From Ancylobacter novellus (GTDB lineage Bacteria; Pseudomonadota; Alphaproteobacteria; Rhizobiales; Methylopilaceae), in NCBI GenBank assembly GCA_003241695.1, contig QFPN01000002.1, forward strand, positions 496,001-560,000: DNA of 64,000 nt, read 5' to 3'. The translations under genes and the position numbers were made by a program. Shown here piece by piece: positions 28,713 through 36,834 of the stretch (its first letter is position 1; every line of letters starts with the position of its first letter). The notes under the pieces are model-generated. The model was not told the origin of the DNA, made no database searches, and saw only the letters and a program-made list of their open reading frames with translations.

Positions 28713-30446
28713 TCAGTTGGCGCCGATGACCGCAAGCGGGACGTAATGATGCGGAAGCCGCATCGTCACGAGGTCCTTTCTGCGGACCGGATTGGTCGGA
28801 TAGGACGTGTCGAGGTTGGTGGTGTCGAGCTCGGCGATCGCGACGCCCTCGCCTTCGACGACGATCGATTCACTGCGAGGAAATGTGAAGGTCTCCGGCC
28901 CGAACACGCCGCTGAAACCCGGATAGCCGGCCTCCGGGTCGACGACGTTGGCGAAGGCGAAGACGAGGTTGTTCTCGCCGGCGCGGCAGCGGAAATGATG
29001 CCAGTGGAACGGGTCCGCGCCGGTCGGGATGGGGTAGTTCTGCGCGACCTTCGTGCCGTCGTGCCCGAAGGAGAATGCGCCGCGCTGCGCCGCCGGGCAG
29101 GCGATCGCGTCGCAGCCGCGCAAAGCGAGGATGCGCCCCGCCTCGGGGAACGAGGCGTCGTGGCCGACGAGCACGCCGAGACGGCCGAGCGGCAGGTCGA
29201 AGGTCCGCCACTCGTCGCCCGCCGTCGCCCACGCCCTGTCGGCGGCGGAGAGATGGATCTTGCGATAGGCGCCGACGACGCCCTCCGGGCCGACGAGCAC
29301 GGCCGCGTTGTAGAGATCGGCGCCGTCCGCTTCGGCGAAGCCGGCGACGATGTGCAGGCCGAGCCGAGAGGCGAGGGCGTAGAGGGCGCGGACCGACGCG
29401 CCGGACAGCGGCTCGGCGCGCGCCGCGGGATTGTCGAGCCCCGTCACCGCAAGTTCCGGGAAGACCACGAGCGCTGCTCCCTTGCCCCCCGCCTCGGCGG
29501 CGAGTTCGGCGATTCTCGCGAGATTCGCGGAGACGTCGCCGGTCGGCGCGAACTGCGCGGCGGCGATCAGCGAGCGACGTCCGGGCGGCAGCGGGCGATG
29601 GCCGTAGAGATTGTGAAAATCGAGCGGATTCCAGCCGGACTGTCCGGTCGGCAGCTCACGATAAAGATCAGGACGACGCTGGGCGAAGACGGGTTCGCCG
29701 AGCACGACGCGTTCGCGGGCGCGGTCCGTGTCGATCTCTGCGAAGGCGACCCCGTCGCCGCCGTCGATCACGGCGGCGATGCGGCCGTCAGGCTCGATGA
29801 CGCACGAGCCGCCGGAGAACTGGACGGTGCGCTCCAGCCCCCAACGGTTGCTTTCGATCAGGTAGCAGGAATTCTCGAAGGCGCGGCTGATCCAGTAGGG
29901 CGCGGGCGTGCGCTCCGACAGCCAGTTGGAGAGATGGCAGATGACGTCGGCGCCGCCGAGCGCGACGAGGCGCGCGGTTTCGACGAAGTGGATGTCCATG
30001 CAGATGAGCAGGGCGATCCGTCCGACCGGCGTCTCGAACACCTGATGGCCGAGATCGCCGGGCGCCGCCCATTTCGGCTCGGAGATGTACGGGTGCGACT
30101 TGCGGTGCCGGCCGACGACGCCATCCGGGCCGATCAGGACGGCGGAATTGTAATAGAGGCCGGTAGACGGCTCAACTTCGGGCATGCCCACGACGATATG
30201 GACGCCGGCCGAAGCGGCGAGAGCCGCGAACCGGTCGGTCGTCGGACCGGGGATCGTCTCGACCTGTGACGCGACCTCGGCGCGATCATGCCAGCAGTAG
30301 CCGGTCGTTCCCATCTCTGGGGTCACGATCAGCTTTGCGCCCCTGGCGGCGGCTTCTTCGACAAGAGCAAGGAGGCGGGAGACGTTCCGCTCCTTCTCGT
30401 ACATCGTCGGCTCGAACTGGACGGCGGATGCGAGAAAGGCCGGCAT
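28713..30446 (-). CDS. Tandem nitrilase-superfamily amidohydrolase with inactive second domain
   Basis: A 577-residue fusion of two carbon-nitrogen hydrolase domains. Domain 1 (about 1-280) has a full Glu-Lys-Cys triad: E44 (T-P-E-M), K116 (H-R-K-S) and C149 (I-C-M-D). Domain 2 (about 291-577) keeps E331 (F-P-E-L) and K396 (Y-R-K-I) but has Gly at 428 (V-G-H-D) where the catalytic Cys should be, so it cannot form the thioester. It probably hydrolyses a small amide or carbamoyl compound through domain 1. It precedes the allantoate genes by 87 bases on the same strand. Substrate unknown. Confidence 0.88.
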   Translation of the reverse strand: MPAFLASAVQFEPTMYEKERNVSRLLALVEEAAARGAKLIVTPEMGTTGYCWHDRAEVASQVETIPGPTTDRFAALAASAGVHIVVGMPEVEPSTGLYYNSAVLIGPDGVVGRHRKSHPYISEPKWAAPGDLGHQVFETPVGRIALLICMDIHFVETARLVALGGADVICHLSNWLSERTPAPYWISRAFENSCYLIESNRWGLERTVQFSGGSCVIEPDGRIAAVIDGGDGVAFAEIDTDRARERVVLGEPVFAQRRPDLYRELPTGQSGWNPLDFHNLYGHRPLPPGRRSLIAAAQFAPTGDVSANLARIAELAAEAGGKGAALVVFPELAVTGLDNPAARAEPLSGASVRALYALASRLGLHIVAGFAEADGADLYNAAVLVGPEGVVGAYRKIHLSAADRAWATAGDEWRTFDLPLGRLGVLVGHDASFPEAGRILALRGCDAIACPAAQRGAFSFGHDGTKVAQNYPIPTGADPFHWHHFRCRAGENNLVFAFANVVDPEAGYPGFSGVFGPETFTFPRSESIVVEGEGVAIAELDTTNLDTSYPTNPVRRKDLVTMRLPHHYVPLAVIGAN

Positions 30447-30466
30447 GTCTGCTCCGGAGTCTTGGG

Positions 30467-30534
30467 TTTCCGGGGCGATGCTGTCGCAGCCCCGGAAACA
30501 AGTGCGTCGCGCCCTCCGAAGAGAAGCGCGACGC
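30467..30534 (-). terminator. Two stem-loops after the porin gene
   Basis: Between the porin stop and the nitrilase start are two perfect inverted repeats: 30504-30534 (GCGTCGCGC/GCGCGACGC) and 30467-30498 (TTTCCGGGGC/GCCCCGGAAA). Neither has a proper T-run, so they are either factor-dependent terminators or 3' stabilisers of the abundant porin mRNA. They separate the porin from the nitrilase-allantoate operon. Confidence 0.5.
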
Positions 30535-30557
30535 GGGTTTCCCGGCAGGGAACGGTA

Positions 30558-31364
30558 TTACTTCAGCTTGCTGAGCGACGTGTCGAAGGAGAGGCTGGCC
30601 ACGAAGCGGCTGCCGCACCATCCACGGTCGCCCATGTAGCCGAGGCAATCACGCTTCGAGAGGTTGGTGTCGCTGTAGCGCAGGTCGAACGTCATCGCCT
30701 TGTAGGTCAGGCCGCCACCGGCGTCCCAGTACACGTAGTCCTTCACGAAGTTCTTCGTGGTCCACTGCTTGGAGAGCGAACCGGAGATGTAAGCGCCGAG
30801 ATCCGGGTTGGTGGCGATCGGCGTGAACGCGTACTTGGCGAAAGCGGTCGAGTGAACGACCTTGACGCCCATGTTGATGAAGTCGCTGCCGTAGAAGACG
30901 TTGGCGCCGACCGTGAACTGTTCGGTCAGGGCGTAGCTCACGGCGCCGTAGAACTTGCCGTAGTCAAGCTTCGGATAGAGAGCGTCCTTGCCGTAGTACT
31001 TGATCCAGACGTAGCCGGCGTCGAGGGTGAGGGCGTCGAAGGTGTGACGCACGCCGCCGTACCAGTCCGTCTCGAGGTTCGGAGCATCGGGGCCGCCCGT
31101 GCCGAAGCCGACGTTGGAAGCGGCGACGCCGGCGTAGATCCAATCGAAGGCGCGCAGCTCGACATAACCCTGAATGGCCGGCTTGCCGTCGGTCTGGGTG
31201 ATGCCGCGCACCAGATAGTCGGACGTGCCCTTCACGCCGAAAGCCACGTCAAACGGGGCCTTGGTGGCGTCGATAACTTCGGGCATGTCGGCAGCCGAAG
31301 CCGCCGTCGCGCCCATCGAGGCGACGATAAGCGCGGCCCCGGCCGTGCGAAGAAACTGCGTCAT
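30558..31364 (-). CDS. TorF-family putative outer-membrane porin
   Basis: A 268-residue secreted beta-barrel-like protein. Signal peptide about residues 1-25 (cleavage near A-S-A-A-D). The mature part begins with the family motif T-S-D-Y-L-V-R-G-I-T-Q-T-D-G-K-P-A-I-Q-G and continues with alternating aromatic strands. The ATG at 31364 fits the signal peptide; an upstream in-frame ATG at 31412 would put 16 residues before it. Its promoter region has paired CTAG sites (31413-31430). Being next to the DMFase cluster it may admit small amides, but that is inference. Confidence 0.85.
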   Translation of the reverse strand: MTQFLRTAGAALIVASMGATAASAADMPEVIDATKAPFDVAFGVKGTSDYLVRGITQTDGKPAIQGYVELRAFDWIYAGVAASNVGFGTGGPDAPNLETDWYGGVRHTFDALTLDAGYVWIKYYGKDALYPKLDYGKFYGAVSYALTEQFTVGANVFYGSDFINMGVKVVHSTAFAKYAFTPIATNPDLGAYISGSLSKQWTTKNFVKDYVYWDAGGGLTYKAMTFDLRYSDTNLSKRDCLGYMGDRGWCGSRFVASLSFDTSLSKLK

Positions 31365-31412
31365 TTTCTGTGGTCCCCCAATGAACCGGTTGATGATCCG
31401 ACTATGTGACAT

Positions 31413-31430
31413 CTAGTGGAATTTACTAGT
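31413..31430 (-). promoter_or_regulatory. Paired CTAG-containing sites upstream of the porin
   Basis: Two ACTAG/CTAGT words form a small inverted repeat about 50-65 bases upstream of the porin start. On the gene strand the downstream copy reads ACTAGATGTC. CTAG is a rare tetramer in high-GC genomes, and similar words occur at the dmfA1 and urtA promoters. Possible operator, not proven. Confidence 0.3.
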
Positions 31431-31534
31431 GAATCGGTCGGCTTGGACGATGAAGTTTTGAATGGTGTTGCTTTTGCGCTGCACAATCAGCAGGGGCTGA
31501 AAAAGTGCTGCAGAGCACGCGGTACGGGCGTTTC

Positions 31535-31852
31535 TCAACCCATCCGCGGCGCCGCGGGGACGTTTTCCACCTGCCGTCGCATGAACAGGAAGACGTTCGA
31601 GCCGTCGGGCGCGATTCCGGCGTCCTGGACATTGAATTGGTTGGTGAAAAAGCGATGGACGAGCCTGGCTGCCGCGGGAGACAGCGCCGGCTTCCAGATC
31701 CACAGGTCCCGATCGAGATCGATCCTCTGTTCGTCGGCGAGCGTCGCTTCGGCGTTCGTGGAGCATCCCACGCGCCAGCTTGTCGCTGGCTCTCCGAATT
31801 CCTTGATATAGCTCAGGAACTCAAACTTGATCTGCTGGGGGCTGTAGACCAT
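31535..31852 (-). CDS. Small uncharacterised protein of the DMFase-linked operon
   Basis: A 105-residue soluble protein starting M-V-Y-S-P-Q-Q-I-K-F. It contains Y-I-K-E-F-G, W-R-V-G-C-S, then W-I-W-K-P-A-L-S-P-A-A-A-R and V-F-L-F-M. The order 'W-x-V-G ... ATL-x-D-E ... A-A-A-R ... V-F-L-F' reminds me of a family of small hypothetical alphaproteobacterial proteins with a possible GIY-YIG-like fold, but this is from memory and not secure. It follows the Sel1 gene by only 5 bases, so it belongs to that operon. Confidence 0.65.
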   Translation of the reverse strand: MVYSPQQIKFEFLSYIKEFGEPATSWRVGCSTNAEATLADEQRIDLDRDLWIWKPALSPAAARLVHRFFTNQFNVQDAGIAPDGSNVFLFMRRQVENVPAAPRMG

Positions 31853-31857
31853 CGCGG

Positions 31858-32556
31858 TCAGCCGACCGTCGGTTGAATGCGGGCGTGACGCGAGACGTCC
31901 GGCGTCCGGGCGCGCCATTTCGCGACATTCGCCGAGCCCTGCCGTTTTTCGTCGGCTGACATCTGCGACGCTACCGCTTCAAGCGCGTTAAGGGCGTTTC
32001 CAACTCCATGCTGCGCCGCGAGAGAAAGCCAAACGAAAGCTTCGATTCTGTCTTTTTCGACGCCTAGACCATTCGTGTAGATGAATCCGAGTCGCGCTTG
32101 CGAGGGGTAATGTCCAGCCTCCGCTGCGCGGCGGTACCACTTGGCCGCAGCCATCGGATCGTGGGGAACGCCCTGTCCCTTGGAATAAAGGGTGGCCAGA
32201 TTGTACTGGGCGTAGAGGTCGCCGGCTTCGGCGGCTCTTTCGAGCCATTCGGCGCCCTTCGCGGGATCCTGCGCCACGCCCTGGCCCATGGCGAGCATCG
32301 CGCCGACATTGGTCTGCGCCAGAACGTTCCCCGCCTCGGCTCCCGAGAGATAGAGCGCAAACGCCATGGGCAACGACGCGCTTACGCCTTCGCCATGGGC
32401 GTAAAGCGTGCCGAGCCAGGTTTTGGCTTCGGCGTCGCCTTCATTGGCGAGCGCGGAGAAGCGCTCGAAAGCCTCGCTGAAATCGCCGCGGGAATAGGCC
32501 GCGACGGCGAGAGAAAGAGCGGAACTGTCCTGGGGGTCCACGCGGAGGGCGAGCAT
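31858..32556 (-). CDS. Sel1-like repeat protein of the DMFase-linked operon
   Basis: A 232-residue soluble protein with about five Sel1-like repeats (for example A-K-T-W-L-G-T-L-Y-A-H-G-E-G-V and A-A-K-W-Y-R-R-A-A-E-A-G-H). No signal peptide, so a cytosolic adaptor is likely. It starts 3 bases after the Rieske-like gene and ends 5 bases before the next small gene. Three-gene coupling implies a shared task, probably with the preceding metal-less Rieske homologue. Partner unknown. Confidence 0.85.
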   Translation of the reverse strand: MLALRVDPQDSSALSLAVAAYSRGDFSEAFERFSALANEGDAEAKTWLGTLYAHGEGVSASLPMAFALYLSGAEAGNVLAQTNVGAMLAMGQGVAQDPAKGAEWLERAAEAGDLYAQYNLATLYSKGQGVPHDPMAAAKWYRRAAEAGHYPSQARLGFIYTNGLGVEKDRIEAFVWLSLAAQHGVGNALNALEAVASQMSADEKRQGSANVAKWRARTPDVSRHARIQPTVG

Positions 32557-32559
32557 CGG

Positions 32560-33654
32560 TCAGTGCCTCGGGTTCTGGAACAGCGGCTGTTCGATGGGGC
32601 CGCGCGGAGCGCGCGAGACGCCGCTCGCCACCCGCCGCTGCATCCATGCGCCGAGCGGGTCGTTCTGAAGGGGCATCGGTTCGCCGATGGTTTCGGGCCG
32701 ATGATTCGTGCCCCAGCGCGCAAGCGACAGGGTGTCCTGGACGGCTTCCGCGGCGCGAGACTCGATCTCGCCGCGCCAGCGATCAAGACCGTCGTCGGGG
32801 TTCTCGCCGTACACGCTTATCCGGCAAAGCGTCTGGCCGATCGCCGTGTGTTGGAGGACGGCGACGAGCGTTTCATGTTCACTCGACAGGAGGACGAGAT
32901 TGGGGAACAGCCACGCCGCGACGGCGCGGTCTCCGCCGGCGAGCGTCGTTTCGGTGACGGCCCAGTCGTCGCCGAGCTGCGCGACCGCGCCGCCGGCGAG
33001 CCGCTGGCCCAGAAGTTTCCAGTTCGACTGGAATTCGAGCCAGATCTCGGTTGAACGGCGGGGCTTTTCGTTGCCGAAAAAGCTGCCGAGCCGATTCAGC
33101 GATCCGAACTCCTGTTCAGGCCAGGAGGGCGAAACGTCGAGATTGACGAAGATCAGCGGACCCCAGCTCCGCAGGTGCGGCGCGAGCAGCCGTTCCGGTC
33201 GCAGGCCGAGATACTGATGCATCTCGGGCGTTCCGTCGCCGAGCGCGCTCGCGGGAATCGCCGGCCGATCGCGGCTGTATCCGCACGACGTGAAAGAACA
33301 TTTGGTCTTGGCGCCGGTCTGGCACTGCAGCGGCACCACGCGGCAGCCGCCATGCTGGGCTTTGTTGAAGCGCGCCGCCACGCCGTCCTCGACGCGCTGC
33401 ACGTGCACGCCGTGCGTTCCGATCGTAAAGGGCAGTAGATCGCCGACGGCCGGGATCGCCTCATGGCTCCCGACGCAGATCCAGTCACGGCTCCAGATCG
33501 CCTCGTCTTCCAGCAGCGTGAAAGCGAGCGACCGGTAAGCGGCCGCCGGAAGAACGCTGCATTCGCCTTCGGGAAGAGTCGCGGAGGCGAAAAACGCCGG
33601 GGCGGCGAGATCGTGGCCTTCGTCGTAGAAGCCGAGATCGGGTCTGTGAGACAT
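32560..33654 (-). CDS. Rieske-oxygenase homologue lacking metal ligands (pseudo-oxygenase)
   Basis: A 364-residue protein with the layout of a Rieske non-haem iron oxygenase alpha subunit: an N-terminal Rieske-like domain (about 40-160, with W-G-P-L-I-F-V-N-L) and a C-terminal catalytic-type domain starting N-W-K-L. The ligands are degenerate. In the first motif (normally N-x-C-x-H-R-G) the sequence is N-K-A-Q-H-G-G, so the Cys is A99. In the second (normally C-x-Y-H) it is C119-S-F-T122, so the His is Thr. After N-W-K the usual H-x4-H iron site is absent. It is therefore unlikely to be an active oxygenase. It lies 78 bases after dmfA2, behind a terminator hairpin. Confidence 0.8.
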   Translation of the reverse strand: MSHRPDLGFYDEGHDLAAPAFFASATLPEGECSVLPAAAYRSLAFTLLEDEAIWSRDWICVGSHEAIPAVGDLLPFTIGTHGVHVQRVEDGVAARFNKAQHGGCRVVPLQCQTGAKTKCSFTSCGYSRDRPAIPASALGDGTPEMHQYLGLRPERLLAPHLRSWGPLIFVNLDVSPSWPEQEFGSLNRLGSFFGNEKPRRSTEIWLEFQSNWKLLGQRLAGGAVAQLGDDWAVTETTLAGGDRAVAAWLFPNLVLLSSEHETLVAVLQHTAIGQTLCRISVYGENPDDGLDRWRGEIESRAAEAVQDTLSLARWGTNHRPETIGEPMPLQNDPLGAWMQRRVASGVSRAPRGPIEQPLFQNPRH

Positions 33655-33680
33655 GCGGGGAGCGCCTCGTTCTGCACGAG

Positions 33681-33720
33681 AAAAGACCGGCGCCCGCGAT
33701 CGGGGTGACGCGGGCGCCGG
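33681..33720 (-). terminator. Terminator/attenuator after dmfA2
   Basis: A perfect 12-bp inverted repeat CCGGCGCCCGCG/CGCGGGCGCCGG (33687-33698 and 33709-33720) lies directly downstream of the dmfA2 stop. On the gene strand it is followed by TCTTTTCT. It probably ends most dmfA transcripts, leaving lower expression of the downstream Rieske-like gene set. Confidence 0.75.
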
Positions 33721-33732
33721 GTATGCGGCGTC

Positions 33733-36132
33733 TCAGGAGGATTGGGACGCCAGGGCGGGCGACTCGTAGTCGGCGCGGCCGCGGTGCTTGATCGCGTCGG
33801 CGGGCGGCGGAGGCAGCGGGCCGTCCTGCATGAAGCGGTTCAGCACGTTGCCGACCAAGGTCGAGACGTTGTTCTTGCCTTCGTTCCAGGGCAGCGAGCC
33901 GCAGAACGCGATCGATGAGAACGCGAAGCAGCCGCCGCCGTTCGGGGTCTCATGGAAGGCGATGTCGCCGCGGACGCGCGGATGGGTCGTGCCGTCCAGA
34001 CCCTGCTGGTTGAAGCCGAAGTCCTCCATGACGAGGAGATAGGCTTCCGTGTGCCGGCCGGCCGAGGTCGCGACCGCCAGGGTGTGGGGCGGAGAGCCCA
34101 GCGTGACGTCGACGATGTCGAGCTCGAGGCCGGCGCAGCCGCCGCCCACCAGACCGAAATTTCCGATTGGTTCGTCGTAGGAGATGCCGTCGAACGCCCA
34201 GGCGACGCGGGGGTCGAGGCTGTCCGGCGTCCGGCTGTAGTAGGTCGAGATGTCGAAGCCTTCGTTCGTCATGCCGACGCCGGCGACCGAATAAAGCGAT
34301 CGGCCGCGGTAGCGCCACATGCCGCCGAGTTCGCCGGTGCCCTGGTGGTAGTACTCGCCGGGTTCCGCGCGCCAGGTGCGGATGCCGGACTCGCAGCGGC
34401 GCATCTCGGTGACGACGCCGCGGCCGAGATTGTCGTAAGCCGGGTGGAACGAGTGCACCCAGTACCAGGCGTCCGCGCCCATATACATCAGGCGGCCGCC
34501 GCGCTGCGTGTAGTTGTGCAGGGCGTCGAGCTGGGTTCCGGAATTGTGCTCCGGATGCGAGCCGGTGATGATGACGTTGTAGTTCTCGAGCCGGGCGAGA
34601 CCGTCATAGGTGACGTCCTCGTCGGTGATGACGTCGTACTCGTAGCCCATCTGCTCCAGCCAGTAGATCAAATGGAGGTCGGCCGGGTACTGCCACGGCG
34701 CCTGGGCCAGGAAGTGGTCGTATTTCGGACGGATCGACAGGATCGGGCGCAGCCGCGACGACAGGCAGATGCCGGATCCGTCGGTGTGCGTGTCGTAGAT
34801 CGAACCGCCATACTCGCGGTGCTCGGCCAGGAACATGTTCTGCTGCTGCATGATCGGCACGCGATAGACGAACAGCTCCGCCCCGCCTGCGTTGCAGGCC
34901 ACGTGCTCGTTGGCGTAGGCCATGTAGCTGATGGTCGGGACCATCACGGCGATCTTGGACTGCTCCTTGCCGATTTCCGGCACGATCCAGAACGGGATGT
35001 AGTCCTCGTCGCCGTCCGTGGTCGTTAGCTTCAGCGCGTAGAAGCGGCTCTTGATCTGCTCCGGAACCGTCCATTCCAGGCCGGATTCCCAGCGCGCGTT
35101 GTCGACGTCGTCGTCGTGGAAGTGGATCGCGCCATATTCCTTCTTGGCGTATTTCCAGTCGAAGTTCTGGCCGCACCAGTTGTTGCCCGTGAGGGCGCGG
35201 GTGGGGCAGTTCACCAGCGTGGCGTCGAAGCGGTACGGACCGTTGTCCTTGGCGACGATGGTGTCGATGCCGTCCCAGAAATCCCAGGCGGCGACGATTG
35301 CGCTCGAGAGCGCGCCGGTCGGACCGGAGTTGCGGCGCTCCGTCAGGCCGGGCTGCGCGCCGCCCTTCATCTGCTCGATCTCAAAGCGGTTCAGAGCCTT
35401 GTTGCAGATGCGGGGGCTGTCGATCTTGCCGTTGTACTTGCCGGTGAACCAGACGCCGACGGGCAGGGAGGAGTCGCCGAGCGGCTCGTCGCTGATCTTG
35501 TCGACATAGGCGGCGAGCGCGACCGGCGCGTCGGTGTGAATGACCTTGGCGTCGATCTTGGCGACGACCGGCTCGATCACCGGATCGAGCGCGTAGACGA
35601 TCTGCGGCTCGTGGTAGAGCACGACCTCGCCGGTCTCGGCGTCGAAGCTCGCCGCGACGAAGTGCCAGGCGTGGTCGCGGACAGGCACGCCGGTCGTGAT
35701 CTTGTGCTCGTTGATGCGGAGCTCGACGAAGCCCTCTTCATTGATGAAGAGGCCGTAGCCCTTGCCGTCCGTCCACTTGGTGACGAGGCCCTGCGCGCCG
35801 TGCTTCCAGTAACGCGGATGGGTTTTCGGCGTCGTCGGCCAGATGAAGCACTGCAGCGTGAAGCTGTCGACGTGGAATTGCTTGGCGTCCTCGACGAAGC
35901 CATACGAGCCGCTATGGATGATTTGCTTGCGGCCCTTGTAGACGCCGTTGACGTCGGCGGCGATCGGCTTCTCGATGAAGCCGGGACCGCGGGGGTTGGT
36001 GTCGCCATGGATCATCTGGACGACTTCGGCCTTGAACTCTGCAGGGCCGTCGCAATTGACGTAGAACTTAATCTTGTCGCCGGGGTGGACGCCGAATTTA
36101 TCGGCGTATCCAGTCAACCGCATGGCGCACAT
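33733..36132 (-). CDS. dmfA2: N,N-dimethylformamidase large (beta) subunit
   Basis: A 799-residue catalytic subunit of DMFase, which hydrolyses N,N-dimethylformamide to dimethylamine and formate. Known enzymes have a mononuclear iron held by two Tyr and one Glu. The N-terminal part contains a lectin/LamG-like beta-sandwich (F-T-L-Q-C-F-I-W-P ... F-V-A-A-S-F-D). The C-terminal half has a glutamine-amidotransferase-like fold (Y-D-V-I-T-D-E-D, N-V-I-I-T-G-S-H-P-E, G-G-R-L-M-Y-M-G). Length agrees with described subunits (about 760-800). The ATG at 36132 has GGAGA 7 bases upstream. The small subunit is just upstream. Confidence 0.93.
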   Translation of the reverse strand: MCAMRLTGYADKFGVHPGDKIKFYVNCDGPAEFKAEVVQMIHGDTNPRGPGFIEKPIAADVNGVYKGRKQIIHSGSYGFVEDAKQFHVDSFTLQCFIWPTTPKTHPRYWKHGAQGLVTKWTDGKGYGLFINEEGFVELRINEHKITTGVPVRDHAWHFVAASFDAETGEVVLYHEPQIVYALDPVIEPVVAKIDAKVIHTDAPVALAAYVDKISDEPLGDSSLPVGVWFTGKYNGKIDSPRICNKALNRFEIEQMKGGAQPGLTERRNSGPTGALSSAIVAAWDFWDGIDTIVAKDNGPYRFDATLVNCPTRALTGNNWCGQNFDWKYAKKEYGAIHFHDDDVDNARWESGLEWTVPEQIKSRFYALKLTTTDGDEDYIPFWIVPEIGKEQSKIAVMVPTISYMAYANEHVACNAGGAELFVYRVPIMQQQNMFLAEHREYGGSIYDTHTDGSGICLSSRLRPILSIRPKYDHFLAQAPWQYPADLHLIYWLEQMGYEYDVITDEDVTYDGLARLENYNVIITGSHPEHNSGTQLDALHNYTQRGGRLMYMGADAWYWVHSFHPAYDNLGRGVVTEMRRCESGIRTWRAEPGEYYHQGTGELGGMWRYRGRSLYSVAGVGMTNEGFDISTYYSRTPDSLDPRVAWAFDGISYDEPIGNFGLVGGGCAGLELDIVDVTLGSPPHTLAVATSAGRHTEAYLLVMEDFGFNQQGLDGTTHPRVRGDIAFHETPNGGGCFAFSSIAFCGSLPWNEGKNNVSTLVGNVLNRFMQDGPLPPPPADAIKHRGRADYESPALASQSS

Positions 36133-36182
36133 GGGTCAGTCTCCAGGATAACGGGTCGTCGTCGGGCAGGCCGCTCCCGTTC

Positions 36183-36202
36183 GCGGCCTCGGGGGAGGCC
36201 GC
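36183..36202 (-). other. Intercistronic stem-loop between DMFase subunit genes
   Basis: A perfect hairpin GCGGCCTC-GGGG-GAGGCCGC sits in the 145-base spacer between dmfA1 and dmfA2. Without a T-run it is more likely an RNA-stability or processing element that balances the two subunits than a terminator. Confidence 0.5.
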
Positions 36203-36277
36203 GTCGGGCGCGCTTGCTCTTCGCGCGGAAGGATCGGATCGAGGTCGAAGCGCCTCAGGAACGAGAGCGGCGAGAGG

Positions 36278-36718
36278 TCAGGTGACCGGCCAGTTGTCGT
36301 CCCTGTGCTTCCAGCCTTCTTCGAAGTTTTCCGGCATGCCGGCGGTCTCCGGCAGCTCGTCCAGACGCATCAGGAAGATGTCGTGCTGAATTTCCTGCTC
36401 GCAGGTGTAGACCTTGTCGTTGACGAACTCCGGCGGGACTCCGCGGATGCCGGAGAGCCTGCCGATGCGCCACTCGGCGTCGATCTTGGTGCAGATGACG
36501 ATGAGCTTGCCCTTCGGGGACTCGCCGCGCATACGCAACAGCACGCGCTTGAGGTCGGGATTCTCATGCACGCCGCCAGTGACCACGGTCGTGTCGCCGG
36601 GCGTCTCGCACTTCAGCACGGAGAAGCCGGCGACGCCTTTCATGGAGTCGACGCACTCGCGGTGCTCCTTGATCATCGCCTCGCGCTCGGGCGTGCCCTT
36701 CTTCGGGATCGGGATCAT
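36278..36718 (-). CDS. dmfA1: N,N-dimethylformamidase small (alpha) subunit
   Basis: A 146-residue subunit (known small subunits are about 130-150 residues, 15 kDa) that pairs with the large subunit of DMFase. It begins M-I-P-I-P-K-K-G-T-P-E-R-E and contains E-F-V-N-D-K-V-Y-T-C-E-Q-E-I-Q-H-D near the centre. The ATG at 36718 is preceded by GGAGAGG; a TTG at 36733 in the same frame lies inside that ribosome-binding site and is rejected. It has its own promoter region (36719-36900), separate from the upstream transporter genes. Confidence 0.9.
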   Translation of the reverse strand: MIPIPKKGTPEREAMIKEHRECVDSMKGVAGFSVLKCETPGDTTVVTGGVHENPDLKRVLLRMRGESPKGKLIVICTKIDAEWRIGRLSGIRGVPPEFVNDKVYTCEQEIQHDIFLMRLDELPETAGMPENFEEGWKHRDDNWPVT

Positions 36719-36834
36719 TGAAGTCCTCTCCAAGCAATGCCGCCTCCATGAAGGCGAGCGACCGGGTCAGCCGAAAGATGTTCGGCTGCGCTGGGTGGAA
36801 AAGGCGTCCCCTTTTCCTTGACCTAACGAGAGCT

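Noticed and set aside
32560..33654. Annotating this as an active Rieske dioxygenase or demethylase
   Set aside because: Both cluster and mononuclear iron ligands are missing in the visible motifs.
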